Shown in pieces: positions 9,671 through 20,465 of a stretch of 64,000 nt of DNA. This DNA is from Linnemannia elongata (Eukaryota > Mortierellomycota > Mortierellomycetes > Mortierellales > Mortierellaceae), in the NCBI GenBank assembly GCA_036320915.1, contig JAXBDG010000018.1, positions 868,001 through 932,000 on the forward strand, read 5' to 3'. The notes below the pieces were generated by a model, which did not search any database, had not been told where the DNA came from, and saw only the letters and a program-made list of their open reading frames with translations. The position numbers were made by a program, and so were the translations under genes. Within the stretch, counting starts at the first letter, position 1. Every line of letters starts with the position of its first letter.

Positions 9671-9719
9671 CCAGAGGGAGAAAAGAAGGAAAGAAAAAGA
9701 AAAAGAAAAGAAAAGAAAA

Positions 9720-10695
9720 TCAAGACAACACCACCTTGGTAAAGTTGCTTGCAAGAGATCGGGACAGACGGTAGAACGAGTCCACGATCATGGGGGAGGA
9801 CCAGTTTCCGTGTACCATGACATCATCGACCGGTACCCCTTTCAAAAGGGCTTGTGTAGCGCCCACCGCGCGTGCCTTGAAGGGGGGCTCGTCTTGGTTC
9901 CGTGGAACGAGCTGCATGATCTCCTTGATATGGTTGGAGATCCGGTCGGTGCCCGTGGCAGCGGTCTTGTCGCGGACATAGCGGATAAGAGGGGTGTAGA
10001 GTCTTGAAGGATCCTTGGGGTGTGCAATTGCACGATCGCCTGCTTGTGTTCTGTTGCGATACTCGATGAAGGCCTTGACCGGGCAGAGGGCTTCGTCCGG
10101 GTGGGGATAAATGACGACCGGCTTGATGATCTTCTGACCTTGCCTTGTTTCCTTGGGGAAGAGAACCATCAACTCGAGATTTCCCTTGATAACGCGTGAG
10201 GCTCTTGCATCAGTACATCTGAGGTCGTCCGGGCGAAGAAACCCACAGGTGGCTAATAACCAACACAGCTTCTTGGTAAGGTTGGTGACGGACATGGACT
10301 TGTTGTTGCCAAGTGCACGAAGGTATCGTATGACTGGAGTAAGGTCAATGTGGTTGCTCCTGAGTCGCTTGACGCCCCGTTGTGTTGCCAGTCTCATAAA
10401 GTCCTGGAAACGACTATCGCTTGTTATTCTTGCGACGATGTCTTGGTCGAACATCTTAAAGAGGGCGGACTTGTTGGTCTTGAGGGTTGCTGGCTTCCAT
10501 TTCAACTCGATGATCCCGTAGGCCAAGAAATTCAAGACATCCATATTCTCTGGGTGGAAAGGATCCCGGTCCAGATACTCCATCCAGTTTATAAATGCTG
10601 TCTGGGCTGAGTTGTAGCTTTTGTCCAGTTGTCTGCTGCTGGGTGAGTCAAACAAAATCGAAAGAACGTTGTTGTCTGCTCCTGCTGCTATTGCT
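9720..10695 (-). CDS. DIRS tyrosine recombinase (element C)
   Basis: This is the C-terminal ~325 residues of a frame that stays open back to 13502. The recombinase integrates the circular cDNA of DIRS elements by strand exchange, in place of a DDE integrase. Visible blocks are an N-terminal SAM-like helical segment (TAFINWMEYLD...NVLNFLAY-like), FLRPDDLRCTDA carrying the box I arginine, ISNHIKEIM, KARAVGATQ with the second-arginine block, HGNWSS and FYRLSRS with the likely nucleophilic tyrosine. All catalytic blocks are present and uninterrupted. Translation probably begins in the overlapping upstream region or by a recoding event, because no clear ATG stands at the domain border. The stop is at 9720-9722. 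Confidence 0.8.
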
Positions 10696-12570
10696 TGTTG
10701 CCGTCGACGTTCCATGCCGCGAGAGACCACAAGGGATTTCGTGCCAGAACGTGAGGACTGTTTCCGGGCGCGGGAAGAACCATGTCCCGGGGTATCGGCA
10801 TCGGCTTCGAGATCGCCATCCCTGCTATTGTTGGGAACCACAACATGCTGGGCCAAAAGGGAGTTATCACCGTTGCCTGGATCTTGTCTTGTTGGATCTT
10901 CTGTAGAACAAGAGGGATCAAGTTCCAGGGGGGACAGGCGTAGACGCGGCCCATTCCCGTCCAACTCAGACGAAGAGAGTCGTGTGCCACTGCTGCGCGG
11001 TCTGGCTTCCAAGAGACGAACCGTGAAACCTTGGCGTTTTCTGGTGAGGCGAAGAGGTCGATATCGTGTACGCCCCACTTTTCTTCCAGCTGGTTGAAAA
11101 ATGTAGGGCTGATTGACCACTCGAGTTGAGTGATCATTCTTCTGGACGGCGCGTCCGCGGGATTGAATGCTGACGGAACGTAGGTTGTCTTCAATCGAGT
11201 GTTCGTCCGTAGACAGTACGTCCAGACGTCGGAGGTGAGGTTCATCAGTGTCGACGATCGCGTCCCGCCGAACCTGTTGATGTGTGCGATTGTTGTCGTG
11301 CTGTCGCACACGATGTTGATGGAGCGTCCTTGCGCTTCCGGAAGGTGAACCAGATGCCATATGACCCTCAACTCCTTCCAGTTGATATGGTGGTCCTGCT
11401 CCTCCTTCGTCCATGGCTGAGAGATTGTTGTCTCGTCCATTACTAGTCCCCAATGGTTGTCGGATGCGTCGGTGTAAACGTCCATATCGGTCTTGTGTGG
11501 TAGAAAGCTCTGTCCATTCCACTCCGCCAATTGCGTCCTCCACCACTCCAGTTCCTCCAGTGCTGGATCGGTAAGGTGGACCTGCGCTGTCCACTTCCAT
11601 TGGTTCGCCAATGCCTGATTCTGGACCTGAATCAACCGCCGAGTCATAAGCCGGGCTGGAAACACGGCTGCTGTCATCGCCATCGCTTTCCCGATAAACG
11701 ATGCCAGATTGCGTAGTGCTGTCGCCTTGCTCCTCAGTAGTTTCTCTGCCTCTCTTCTGAGATCCCGAACCTTGCTCCTTGGGACTGAAAGGGTCATGGT
11801 TCTTGTGTCGATCCTGAACCCGAGATGGTCGATGCACTGGGTCGGCACCAAGGTCGATTTGCTCTCCTTTATCAGAAAGCCCAATCGTTCGAGTTGTTGT
11901 CGCACGGCTCTCGTATGCTCCTCTGCCTCCTGCTGACTCGATGCTGCAATCAGTAAGTCGTCCAGGTAAGCCGAGATACGGATTCCTCTGGTTCTTGCCC
12001 ATTTGAGAACTGGTCGAAGAACTTTGGTGAATACGAGAGGGGATAGAGAAAGGCCGAAAGGGATCGTCCTGAATTGGTATAGTTTGTTGTTCCAGCGGAA
12101 TCGAAGGTACTTCCTGTGTGCTGGGGTGACCGGTACGTGTAGGAATGCGTCGGCCAAGTCGATGCTGGTCAGCCAGTCGTGGGGTCTCAGCATGCGACAG
12201 ATTGTTGAGAGCGTTTCCATCTTGAATCTGGGAGCGGTGATGTACTGGTTCAAGGGGCGAAGGTTCAAGACTGGTCGCAAGTCGCCTGTCTTCTTTGGGA
12301 TAGTAAAGATCCTGGAGTAGAATCCTTTGTCGTTCCTGCATTCTTCGATCGCCTTTTTTTCCAGTAAAGATCGGATCTCTGAGTCGATGGCTGATTGCTC
12401 CTCTGTCGAATTGAAGGGGGCGTGAAGGGGTGGTAGTCGTAAGGGGGGTGGCTTGTTGAAGATAATTGCATAACCCTCCTGAATCACTTTGTTGACCCAT
12501 GACGAGCTCGTGATGTCTCTCCAAGCCTCCTGAAAGTGGAGAAGACGGCCTCCTACTGGCCAGCCTTCTC
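10688..12570 (-). CDS. DIRS reverse transcriptase-RNase H-methyltransferase-like protein (element C)
   Basis: The frame is open from the gag end. Counted from the GTG at 12487 it gives 599 residues. RT shows LTSIDLADAF (catalytic Asp 110), GLSLSP 145-150 and YLDD 174-177. RNase H shows YTDAS (Asp 340), KEL (Glu 372), CDST (Asp 395) and NPADAPSR (Asp 445). Residues about 475-552, with DIDLFAS and CPPW (518-521), resemble the DAM-type methyltransferase-like domain of DIRS-1 elements, with CPPW in place of the usual DPPY/NPPY, so methylation activity is doubtful. No ATG opens the frame. It overlaps the end of gag in the -1 phase (CCAGTAGGAGG), which suggests frameshifting or reinitiation from gag. 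Confidence 0.85.
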
Positions 12571-13502
12571 CCCTCCTCCGTTTCCCTGTCCGTCTCCTTT
12601 TTCAACAACACTGGGATGACTGCTGTCAGACTTGCGGCCGTTATTGCCCGAACCGCCCTTCTTGTTGCCGTTGTTGTTGGTGTTGCTGTTGTTGTTGTTG
12701 TTACCGGCGCCCTTGTCCTTCTGGTGCTTGGGCTTGTCCTTGGATGTGTCGGCGGACTTGGTCTTGTCCTGCTTGTCATCCTTGTTGGAAGGCTTGTGAT
12801 GCTTCTTCTTGACAGGGAAGACGGCGTTGATGGCATCCAGGTTTGTCTTTCTCTCGGCGATTTCGGCGAGAGTAACGGCAGCGGGCTTGGGCGTAGGATC
12901 GCCCAGACCCATTTGTCGGTAAAGAATGTTTTGTCGCGACTCATTGGCTTGAGCTGCGATGTCGCCTGCAAGATACCGGATCGTGTTGGCAAGAGCAACT
13001 GCTCGGTCTTTCCAAATGTTTTCGGTGTCGTCTTCGGACGCCAAGTGAGCGAGGGTGTCCAGAGGTCGAGTGAGATGGGCCAATCGAGACTGAATCCTGG
13101 CCAGTTCCTTCTCTGCAAAGCTATTGTCGCCGGAGAGTTGGAAGCCTTTCTGCTGAACGTCGATGAGCTGATAAGCGTCGTAGTCCATGCCTTCCAGGTA
13201 GTGGTAGTCGGACATGTCGATGAGTTTGTCGGCAGGATCGATCTTGGCTTTGAAAAAGTCTTTTTGGAACTTGATGGCTGGGTAGATGGAGAGCAAGTGG
13301 TCTGTGGGAACGATATATGTGGAGCGAGGTTTCTTGTAAACGAGAGGTTTGTCGTCTTCGATGTGTGTGGGGGATCTAAGTTGTGCCACCACAGCGGCCA
13401 TTTGGCTGAGCTGTGCCGTGATGGCGGAAAGTTGAGCTTGAATAGATTCATCTGTTGACATGTAGACGGATCGATCGATGGGGATCCGGGGATATGTTCC
13501 AA
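10696..13502 (-). other. Long overlapping open frame upstream of the recombinase (element C)
   Basis: The recombinase frame stays open for about 935 codons upstream, across the whole RT region and much of gag. The composition over RT is Arg/Ser/Asp/Gly-rich without recognised domains. Element B keeps the matching frame open for 436 codons with recognisable similarity at its end. DIRS-1-type elements are known to have overlapping RT and recombinase frames, but this one is unusually long. Part of the openness may follow from the codon bias of RT. Confidence 0.4.
12553..13461 (-). CDS. DIRS gag-like protein (element C)
   Basis: 302 residues from ATG 13459-13461, the first ATG about 90 nt downstream of TATATAAG on this strand. 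Residues 1-30 form a Gln/Ala/Leu helix that could be a coiled coil (AQLSAITAQLSQMAAVVAQL). Residues 124-135 (QSRLAHLTRPLD) match the gag of element A. Residues about 220-302 are Lys-, Asn- and Gly-rich and are likely RNA-binding; no zinc knuckle is visible. The expected role is packaging the element RNA. The TAG stop lies in CCAGTAGGAGG, and the RT frame is already open in the -1 phase at that point. Confidence 0.75.
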   Translation of the reverse strand: MSTDESIQAQLSAITAQLSQMAAVVAQLRSPTHIEDDKPLVYKKPRSTYIVPTDHLLSIYPAIKFQKDFFKAKIDPADKLIDMSDYHYLEGMDYDAYQLIDVQQKGFQLSGDNSFAEKELARIQSRLAHLTRPLDTLAHLASEDDTENIWKDRAVALANTIRYLAGDIAAQANESRQNILYRQMGLGDPTPKPAAVTLAEIAERKTNLDAINAVFPVKKKHHKPSNKDDKQDKTKSADTSKDKPKHQKDKGAGNNNNNSNTNNNGNKKGGSGNNGRKSDSSHPSVVEKGDGQGNGGGEKAGQ

Positions 13503-13518
13503 CCGTGATATAAAGAAA

Positions 13519-13693
13519 GATAGAGAGCAAGTATCTGGAGGTCCCCCTTATATAGCCATGAGCACCCCTTTTTATTTTTATTTTTGAACAATCACGATAG
13601 CAATAAAGAAAGATACACACACATCTGGAGTCCCTGGAGATGTCGAATAATAGGCTTTAGCCGTCATTACATTCGGCATCGCCTTTCATTATT
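13519..13693. repeat. Left terminal inverted repeat of DIRS C
   Basis: Inverted match to 9362-9536. On the - strand it carries the probable gag promoter at 13547-13554. The outermost 73 bp recur in the internal complementary region. Confidence 0.85.
13547..13554 (-). promoter_or_regulatory. Candidate promoter of DIRS C
   Basis: TATATAAG on the - strand lies within the terminal repeat, about 90 nt before the gag ATG, with no ATG between the two in the gag direction except weak in-frame ones just before 13461. Placement inside the left repeat is what DIRS elements need for full-length transcription. Confidence 0.45.
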
Positions 13694-13842
13694 TTTATAA
13701 AGACACGACACTTTCCCCGATTTTCACTAGCAACCCTGTTTCCCTCCCGCCTATCCTATTTCCTCCCCTCTCTTTCTCACTCTACGTCAAGTATACGTCC
13801 AGAACGAAAACCGGAGCCACAAATCAAGCACATTTCCATCGC

Positions 13843-14109
13843 ATGTCGCGTCGCCATGATCACTTTTTCGGTGTTCCAAGAGTTGTTGATGGGCCATTGT
13901 TCCTCCCGAGCACGACCAGTTCGTTCGATGCACCCCCAGTTGCCCAACCCACACAAATCAACAACAATGACGACAACAACAACAACAATAACCACAACAA
14001 CAACGATAACAACAACAACAATAACAGTAACAATACCGACAACAACGACAACAACAACGGCCATAATGGCAACGACCAAAACACAACACAACGACGTCGA
14101 CGACAATAA
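13843..14109 (+). CDS. Asn-rich low-complexity small protein (right arm)
   Basis: 88 residues, starting at the first ATG 140 nt after TTTATAAAG (13694-13702). It has an ordinary N-terminal 40 residues (SRRHDHFF, PLFLPSTTSSFDAPPVAQPTQ), a run rich in Asn/Asp/Thr/His, and a basic QRRRRQ end. There is no signal peptide and no known domain. DIRS C is inserted right against its TATA-like box, so it may now be driven by element sequence. A non-coding CAA-repeat tract is a fair alternative. Confidence 0.35.
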   Translation: MSRRHDHFFGVPRVVDGPLFLPSTTSSFDAPPVAQPTQINNNDDNNNNNNHNNNDNNNNNNSNNTDNNDNNNGHNGNDQNTTQRRRRQ

Positions 14110-14234
14110 CAACAGCAACAACAAAAGTAACGACAACGACAACAAAAACGACTACCTCCGTGAAGAAGCATTCTTTCAAGCACAGACCATCACGCCTCAT
14201 TCCGTTTGTGACCATAACACCAAAAATGGTTAGC

Positions 14235-15538
14235 TATCCAAATTATCCAGGTAAAGATTTATGATTTGGCCCTTTGCGGTGGATGAGAAAAGATACCAAG
14301 AAACAACAATACCCTCAATATTAAGTGTTTTAGTAACAAGGACGAATGCGAAAAGAACATCAAAGATGATGTCCATTGCGCACAAAATCGGTCCAATCAC
14401 ATCAATTTAAGACTGATGAGCAAGGTTTCTTCCTCTTTTTCTTCCTTTTTTTATTTCAATCGTCAAGTCTCTGACCCACATCATTCATCTTTCATCTTGA
14501 TATAGGTCTTCCCTCAGGCTTGAGGCACTCATTCGCCTCATTCTGCATTATGTTCCTCTCATTCTTTTTTTGCATTTTCATTTTTCATTTTCTCCATTAG
14601 CAACACAAAATAAACCAAGCATTCTCCACTCTCTATCTCTACTTCCATCAACGTTATGCCTATTGTCTTTGTTTCTAAATTTCCCACGGCTAGCCAGTCT
14701 TCCTCCCTCTTCAACTTACTAAACAACACCAACATCAACTTAAACCTGACTGACTCTCTTCATATTGACCATCACAGCATGCACCCATGGTGAACCTGTT
14801 CATCGATGCAGCACGGAACAGCGATAATTCATTTCTCTCGTTCATTAGCCTCATTAGAGAAAAACCGCACGACTAGTCAATACCTCAGCACCTTCTCACC
14901 CTGTTGTTGGTAATGAAATGTCTTCAGTGTAATTGGTTAAATTGATTCGAACGATACCAGAAAGAGAGCAATAGGGGCGGCAATATCTACTCTCGCTGGT
15001 TGACCAAGGAAAAAAAGTGAGTGCAGAGGCTCCCAATGGTTGTTGGAGAATATGTGTAGAGGTTTACATGACAATGGACGCGTCCGTTCCATTCAGGAAC
15101 AACAATAGTGGTTGATGTGTACACCCGATACGACAAGCCTCAATTTCAAGAATGGATGTGGCCACAAGGCAAATATGTATTTTTTCTTTCTTATGGTCAA
15201 GCACCGTCATGTGTCAAGAGCTTTTTTTTTATTTCTCCCTTCCTCTCACTTCGTCTTGTTAGAACCAAGACAACACCATACAGTCTGCACTTTTGTCCGT
15301 TATAGCTGAATGCCATGGATGCTACTTATGGGTTAACGTCTTCCTTGGTTACCATCGCGGATTGATCATTGTTGATATCCTGGTTGCCTACTCCACTGTC
15401 TCGGAACTGGTAAGAAACAGGTCAAGGATGCGTCTAATAGACCTCGCTTAAGAGGGACAAGTGGAGGAAGAAACTATCGAGGGCAGAGCGGTGTAGATAA
15501 GTGGCAGAGGAGCACCAGTGAGAGGGGTGGCAAAGAAA
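14235..15538. other. Non-coding stretch of right arm
   Basis: Mirror of 7517-8820. The only protein-like piece is at 15108-15185 (VDVYTRYDKPQFQEWMWPQG), perhaps an upstream exon of the F-box-like gene or a relic. It is otherwise A/T-rich, with no recognised gene. Confidence 0.4.
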
Positions 15539-15539
15539 A

Positions 15540-17891
15540 CAGCTCCCTGCAGAAGGCGAGCGGGTTCTCAGCCTCTACTTGACCGATCCTCTTGACCTGC
15601 TCCGGTTCTCGTACACCTGCCACGCACTGTTCTCTCTCATCACCCCTGCCGACTGGTACTCTCTGGCCACCTACACCTATCCCAGCTTGGTCCAATCTTT
15701 TGGAGACCCTAAAGCGAGAGATTGGAAGACGATGGTCCTCAAGGACGCTGCCTTGAGAGTTCGTCTTGGAGCTACTATCCCTCTCCCTGACGTACATCGT
15801 CTCCAATTTCTTCCGGCTTAACGACTGTATCTTTCACCTCGATCTCTGCTCTGTCTCTCCCAACCTCAGTGGCTTCGCCTACTACAGCAACCGATTCCAT
15901 CCAATCAAGGCCTTCGCCACATCTGCCACCGTTATCCGCCGACTCGAAATGGTCGCAATGGGTGACCAGTGCCTCCCCTCATCTGCCTTCCTCCTTAGAC
16001 GAGTTTGACCGTCACCGCCCTCTCAGAGTTGAACTTTCCGAGGCACAGTTCTTTAAAACCGACCGAGAAACTCAAGATACCCCCGGCACTCCGTGGGTAC
16101 GCATGGGATCCCCGATTTACAACATTGATCGAGACTCTCAGACCGCCATTGCCGCCTCGATGATCACCCGTCCAAAGTCAGTTCCCCCCAAGAGAAACGG
16201 TGGTGATCCTCGCCCTCACGACCACGAGATCCTGTTCTACAATTTGCCTGATCTGACGAACCCTATTGCTCGGTGCGGTAGCGATGTTTGGGAAAAGAAC
16301 AAGACGACCGGCACCCAAGCCCTGCCTGGTACCACCCCTTCACCCGCGACCAGATGAAGTTGCGCAGGTGGTCGCGATCAAACACTACCCTGAGGATACC
16401 GTTGGCGGTATGCGTGTCATCTTTGTCATCGCTATTGGACAGCGTGCTCGTTCTTGGGTTAATATCATCGCCGATTCTCATATTCTTGGCAATTGGATGA
16501 TGCTCAAGGTCATTGAGGTGAGGTTACCAGTGACACCCATGACCCGTCTGTCCAGCTTGATGATGAATCATTTCCAAGCATCGCCAAGCCTTGAACTCAA
16601 AATAGCCAGGGAGTGTGTTCGGTTCAACCCTGACAGTGTTCTCAAGTACGAGAGCCTAGAGCCTCGCCAGCACCAGATCACAATGCATGGATGCTTCGTC
16701 AAACTTTACTCTGCGTTTGATCCCCGTCCATTTCCGACGGCTACTACTGGAGGAGGTCAGCCATCGACACCCTTGGACGTGGACACTGGGAGGAAGGTTG
16801 ATTGTATCGCCATTTTTGGCATACAGAACTCGGATGCGGCATCGGCGATGGTTATGAAGAAGGTGCTTTTCTGTGATGACGACGGGTCGGACCTTGGGGG
16901 GAAAACCTTCTCAAACAAAGCTGTCAGTCGTGAAGCGACCTGCATGACGTTGTTTCCGGATCACAGTGGATACGAGCACTATCTTGTCTTGTACATTAAG
17001 GAGGGAAGAGGCATGGTCTGGGATTGGGTTCATGAGAAGCAGATCACACAACTCCACCTGCCCATCGACAAGTGCAAGAGTAAAGGAGACCGCAGAGCTG
17101 GCGAGGAACCAGCGAACATTGGAGTGGTTGCTGACGGTGCCCTGGCGACAGCTAAAAACCCGGCAGGTGATGCTGGCGTGGGCGAACCATCACTTCCTCG
17201 TCGCAAAATGTACTATTGGGGCGTGCAGGTGAGCGCAGCTTTCAATGTCTCGTTCCCAGGGGATCCCAAAAATGCGTACAACAGCAACGGCGCTTTCAGG
17301 ATTGTCACGATGGGAGATAGTGCAGATGATGAGTGGGAGTCGTGTTGGTGGGACATCACCATGGATGAGCTACAGGAGCCAATGGCATCACTGCCGGCGC
17401 CACCGATCATCGACAGGAACAAGTCTGGATCGAGGTTAAAAACGACAACCGCAGCCAGGCCACCCTTAATGGCGAGTGTCAAACGATTCCAGTGCAGGAC
17501 CTATGGCGTTTGTATTCCTGAGCAACAAGAGACACATTCAGCCGAAAACAACAAACCCATCCAGTTCCTATCCTACGTTATTTGGAATCACTACAGAATC
17601 AGTTTGACGTCGCGGTTGGGTTTCTCAATGGTAGATTTGGAAGAGCCCCAGCCGTCTGGTCTTGTCAATCGACAGTGGATCACATTCTTGAAGGACCGTG
17701 AGGATCTTATCGACTTTGAGATCTTTGGCCACAACCTCATCATAACCCTCAAAACTGGGCATCTCGTCTGGTCGTTCTACGGAAAGGATAGGACACCATT
17801 CGTATCAAAGGAGGGACTCGGTCTCCGCATGGACACTGGACTTAGTTTGGAGAGCGATAGTATGAACAATAAGCCCACATTTGTGCAATGA
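15540..17891 (+). CDS. F-box-like protein gene, full-length copy with unresolved exon structure
   Basis: The N-terminal reading QLPAEGERVLSLYLTDPLDLLRFSYTCHALFSLI looks like a fungal F-box (Leu-Pro, then ILSxLxDPLDLLRFS). F-box proteins recruit substrates to SCF ubiquitin ligases. Downstream are about 540 residues in one frame (16266-17891) with no domain I recognise, ending in a Trp/Ile/Leu-rich segment and a TGA followed by A13. The N-terminal part moves through three frames (15579-15821, 15766-16008, 15869-16357) before the long one, which means short introns or decay. A candidate intron is 15792-15869 (GTACAT...CTTAAC...CAG), but it does not restore the next frame. No start ATG could be fixed. 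A decayed relative lies at 30.9-31.3 kb. Confidence 0.55.
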
Positions 17892-20429
17892 AAAAAAAAA
17901 AAAGTTCTAAATATCTCCTCACACCCCACCACTATATTACTTGTTAGTTTCCGTCCTCATTTCCAATCTCGTCTTCCTTCAATCTCATCCTCTACCCTTA
18001 TTTCCAACCTTGTTCTTCAATCACAGTCTTTGCAACTTTTACCTTTTATCACAGCCACTACGTTTATTTACAGCAATATACTCATGGATTTAGGCGTCTA
18101 TATCTTGTTATTTTCTTTCTCTTTTTTAGTTCATATCATTGTTGAACGTCCTCCTTCCCCTTCCTTTTTCTGCCCTTGAAGCTCGGCTCTTGAAAGGAGG
18201 ATCGAGAATCGAGAAGAGCGGCCCCCGTGAGAAAGACTCTCTTTCTCCCTTGGAGGTCCAAAATTTTTGATGTGAAAAAGGAGACGTTGAAGAACAAAAG
18301 TGAGCGATTACCTGGGTGGCTATTTCGTACATATTTTTTTCCCAACCGCTTGAGCATGCAGCTCCTGCCTATTTCAGGGCGAAAAACGTTACTCCGAGCA
18401 ACAAAATAAAAAGAAAGGAAAAAAAACTTTAGTGGTCAGTAATGTCTTGGAGGAGCATGCAAAAAGAAGCGCATAGCTATGCCAACAGAGTTTCATCTTG
18501 TAGATAAACATGGTATAAAAGCGGAGGCACTTCTTGGCGTCAGAAAAAAAAACAGAGTTGTTGATAACAACGGCACCATCGAAACCCTACTCCTGTTTCT
18601 CCCTGACAAACATAACACGCAAAGCTCAATGGCGGCACAAAAATTTAGATTTATCTTTAACAACAGCCTCTACAGGAACTCCCAAATGATCTAGTCTTTT
18701 GCACTGATGATATCCTTGAGCTCGAAATACCCGATCCTGTCTACCTACCGGCGCCTTTTGAGGGCGCGTTAAACGTCCGTATAACTAATAGTAAGCATAG
18801 GCAATAAATGCACTAGTATGCGAAGAAGAAGAAGTAGAGCTACAATTAGGACAAGACGGCACCCATAGGAACTAAGGTGACATCGGCAATACAAATTGTT
18901 GACAGCGTCGAAAAATAGCAATGAGCGCATTTATTGTATCTATGCGCGTCCTTTTTTTTTTTTTAAGTTCTAGAGCAGGCTCAAGCTAGCAAACCCCCCC
19001 CCCCCCCCGAATCATTAACTTCTTTAGTTTGTCAATCACAATAGCATTATATATGATAATGATCCATGACCATTTCTTCCGTGTATTTTTTGTTAACTGT
19101 GTGGTCAACAGTCCGCTTTGCTTTATGGTCCCCCGTAGTCCGTTAATTAAGTCTTCAACCCTTCTTTATTTCTGCCCTGTGTGTGGATGGCCTTCGCATC
19201 CGTGAATGAGTTCTGTATGTGCTATGCGCGCTTTGGACACTGATTTCTCAATAAAGAAAAAATAAAAAAAAACTGCAAAACAGATCATTGATGGATTCAA
19301 TTATTTTTGTACACCTTTTTTCCACGTTCTCTTCATTTTGATTCACCCCTCTCTTTTTTTTCGTTCTATTAACTTCTAGTACTCGTCAACTATGATTAAC
19401 AGAAAATAAAAAATGAGGGCCGAGCACGTCTCTACACAGCTTCAGTCAGTCAATAGTATGTGTATTCAGTCGAATTACATGGTTGTTCAGCAGGGTGGTA
19501 TTCAAACCCATTCATGCAATTCAATCCATCGAACATGGTGTGGTTTTTTTTTTTTTTTTTTTTTTTTTTGTCCTGGTAAGTCCGGTCGGTCATGAGAACA
19601 AATCCTGTCTCCGAGTTAATACGCACGCCTCGCCTCCTCTCCCCTTGATCACCCTTCCTTCACCTACTCTTTACTCCCTTTCCCTTCCTTTTCCTTCGAT
19701 TCCCTTCGATTCCTTTTCCTTCCCCTTCATCCTTCTTTGTCCCCCTAATACTTGTTTGGTATGATGGTCTGTGATCCTTTTGTCTGAAGACGCATCAATT
19801 ATCAACCTGATTGTTGAGCCTGCTGCTGATTTGGCCTGCATCCCATTCTCTCTGTTGCCTACTGCATGTTCGATAATTTCCTCCCCCGACCCTTCTCTCA
19901 TCAGAGAAACAATCATGAGCCGGTTTCAGGGCGGTTATGTTTGTCGTTGTGGGTGGTGGCCGTTGTTGGGTGTACAAGGTATTTTGGGTCGTGTAAGTAG
20001 TGTGGTCAAGGTTAAGTAAACCTGTGAGGAAGAGGAACTGTGAACATGGCAGTTGTTGTGTTGCCCTTGTCGGGGTTGGTGTTGGTGTCAGAAGCGTTGC
20101 CTCCTTTCGATAAATAAGACAACAATGGAAAAAAGGTAGATTAACGGAAGTAAGAAACAGCCCCCTCTGTTATTTAAAAAAAAAATGCCCCGAAAGGGAG
20201 AAGGCGAAGGAAATAAGTGATATGGCAAACTCAAAGAAAGGCACCACCCCATCCTCCCTCTCTCCCCTCTCCTTCCTAACCCCAATGCTAACATCATTGT
20301 CGTCGCATGGAACAAAGAGGAATTCTCTGTTAACAATACACTGCTGGCCACTTCACTTTGCTTCCCTGTTATCGCTCTCTGTCTTGGTTGTTTGGTTGTT
20401 GGTGGCAGACTGGTGAGTCTATTTTTAAG

Positions 20430-20465
<36 letters not shown>

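Larger units (their letters stand above)
9362..13693 (-). mobile_element. DIRS-like retroelement C, nearly intact
   Basis: On the - strand the order is terminal repeat (13519-13693), gag (12553-13461), RT/RNase H/methyltransferase-like (10688-12570), tyrosine recombinase (9720 to about 10690), internal complementary region (9569-9670) and terminal inverted repeat (9362-9536). This is the DIRS-1 architecture: no integrase or protease, and an internal complementary region next to the right repeat. All three frames are open and keep their motifs, so it may be recently active. The outer boundary is taken as the TTTCATTATT word, which could be element or target sequence. The two terminal repeats are identical and merge without a break into the palindrome arms. 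Confidence 0.85.
13519..17448. repeat. Right arm of giant palindrome
   Basis: Mirror image of 5607-9536 around an axis at 11,527.5, with DIRS C filling the 3,982-bp centre. Beyond 17448 the F-box-like gene continues uninterrupted to its stop. The right arm is therefore the original host-side sequence, and the left arm is the copied, truncated one. Confidence 0.95.

Noticed and set aside
15792..15869. Intron with GTACAT...CTTAAC...CAG in the F-box-like gene
   Set aside because: The splice signals look good, but joining the exons leads to a stop after about 30 codons. It is therefore kept only as a remark, not annotated.
5607..17448. Palindrome as a simple assembly artefact
   Set aside because: Not fully excluded, but about eight arm-specific differences, different outer junctions and an exact centre on an inverted-repeat element argue for a real structure.
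18740..18770. GC hairpin GGCGCCttttgaGGGCGC as a terminator
   Set aside because: Bacterial-type terminators do not apply to a fungal nuclear genome, and no gene ends here.
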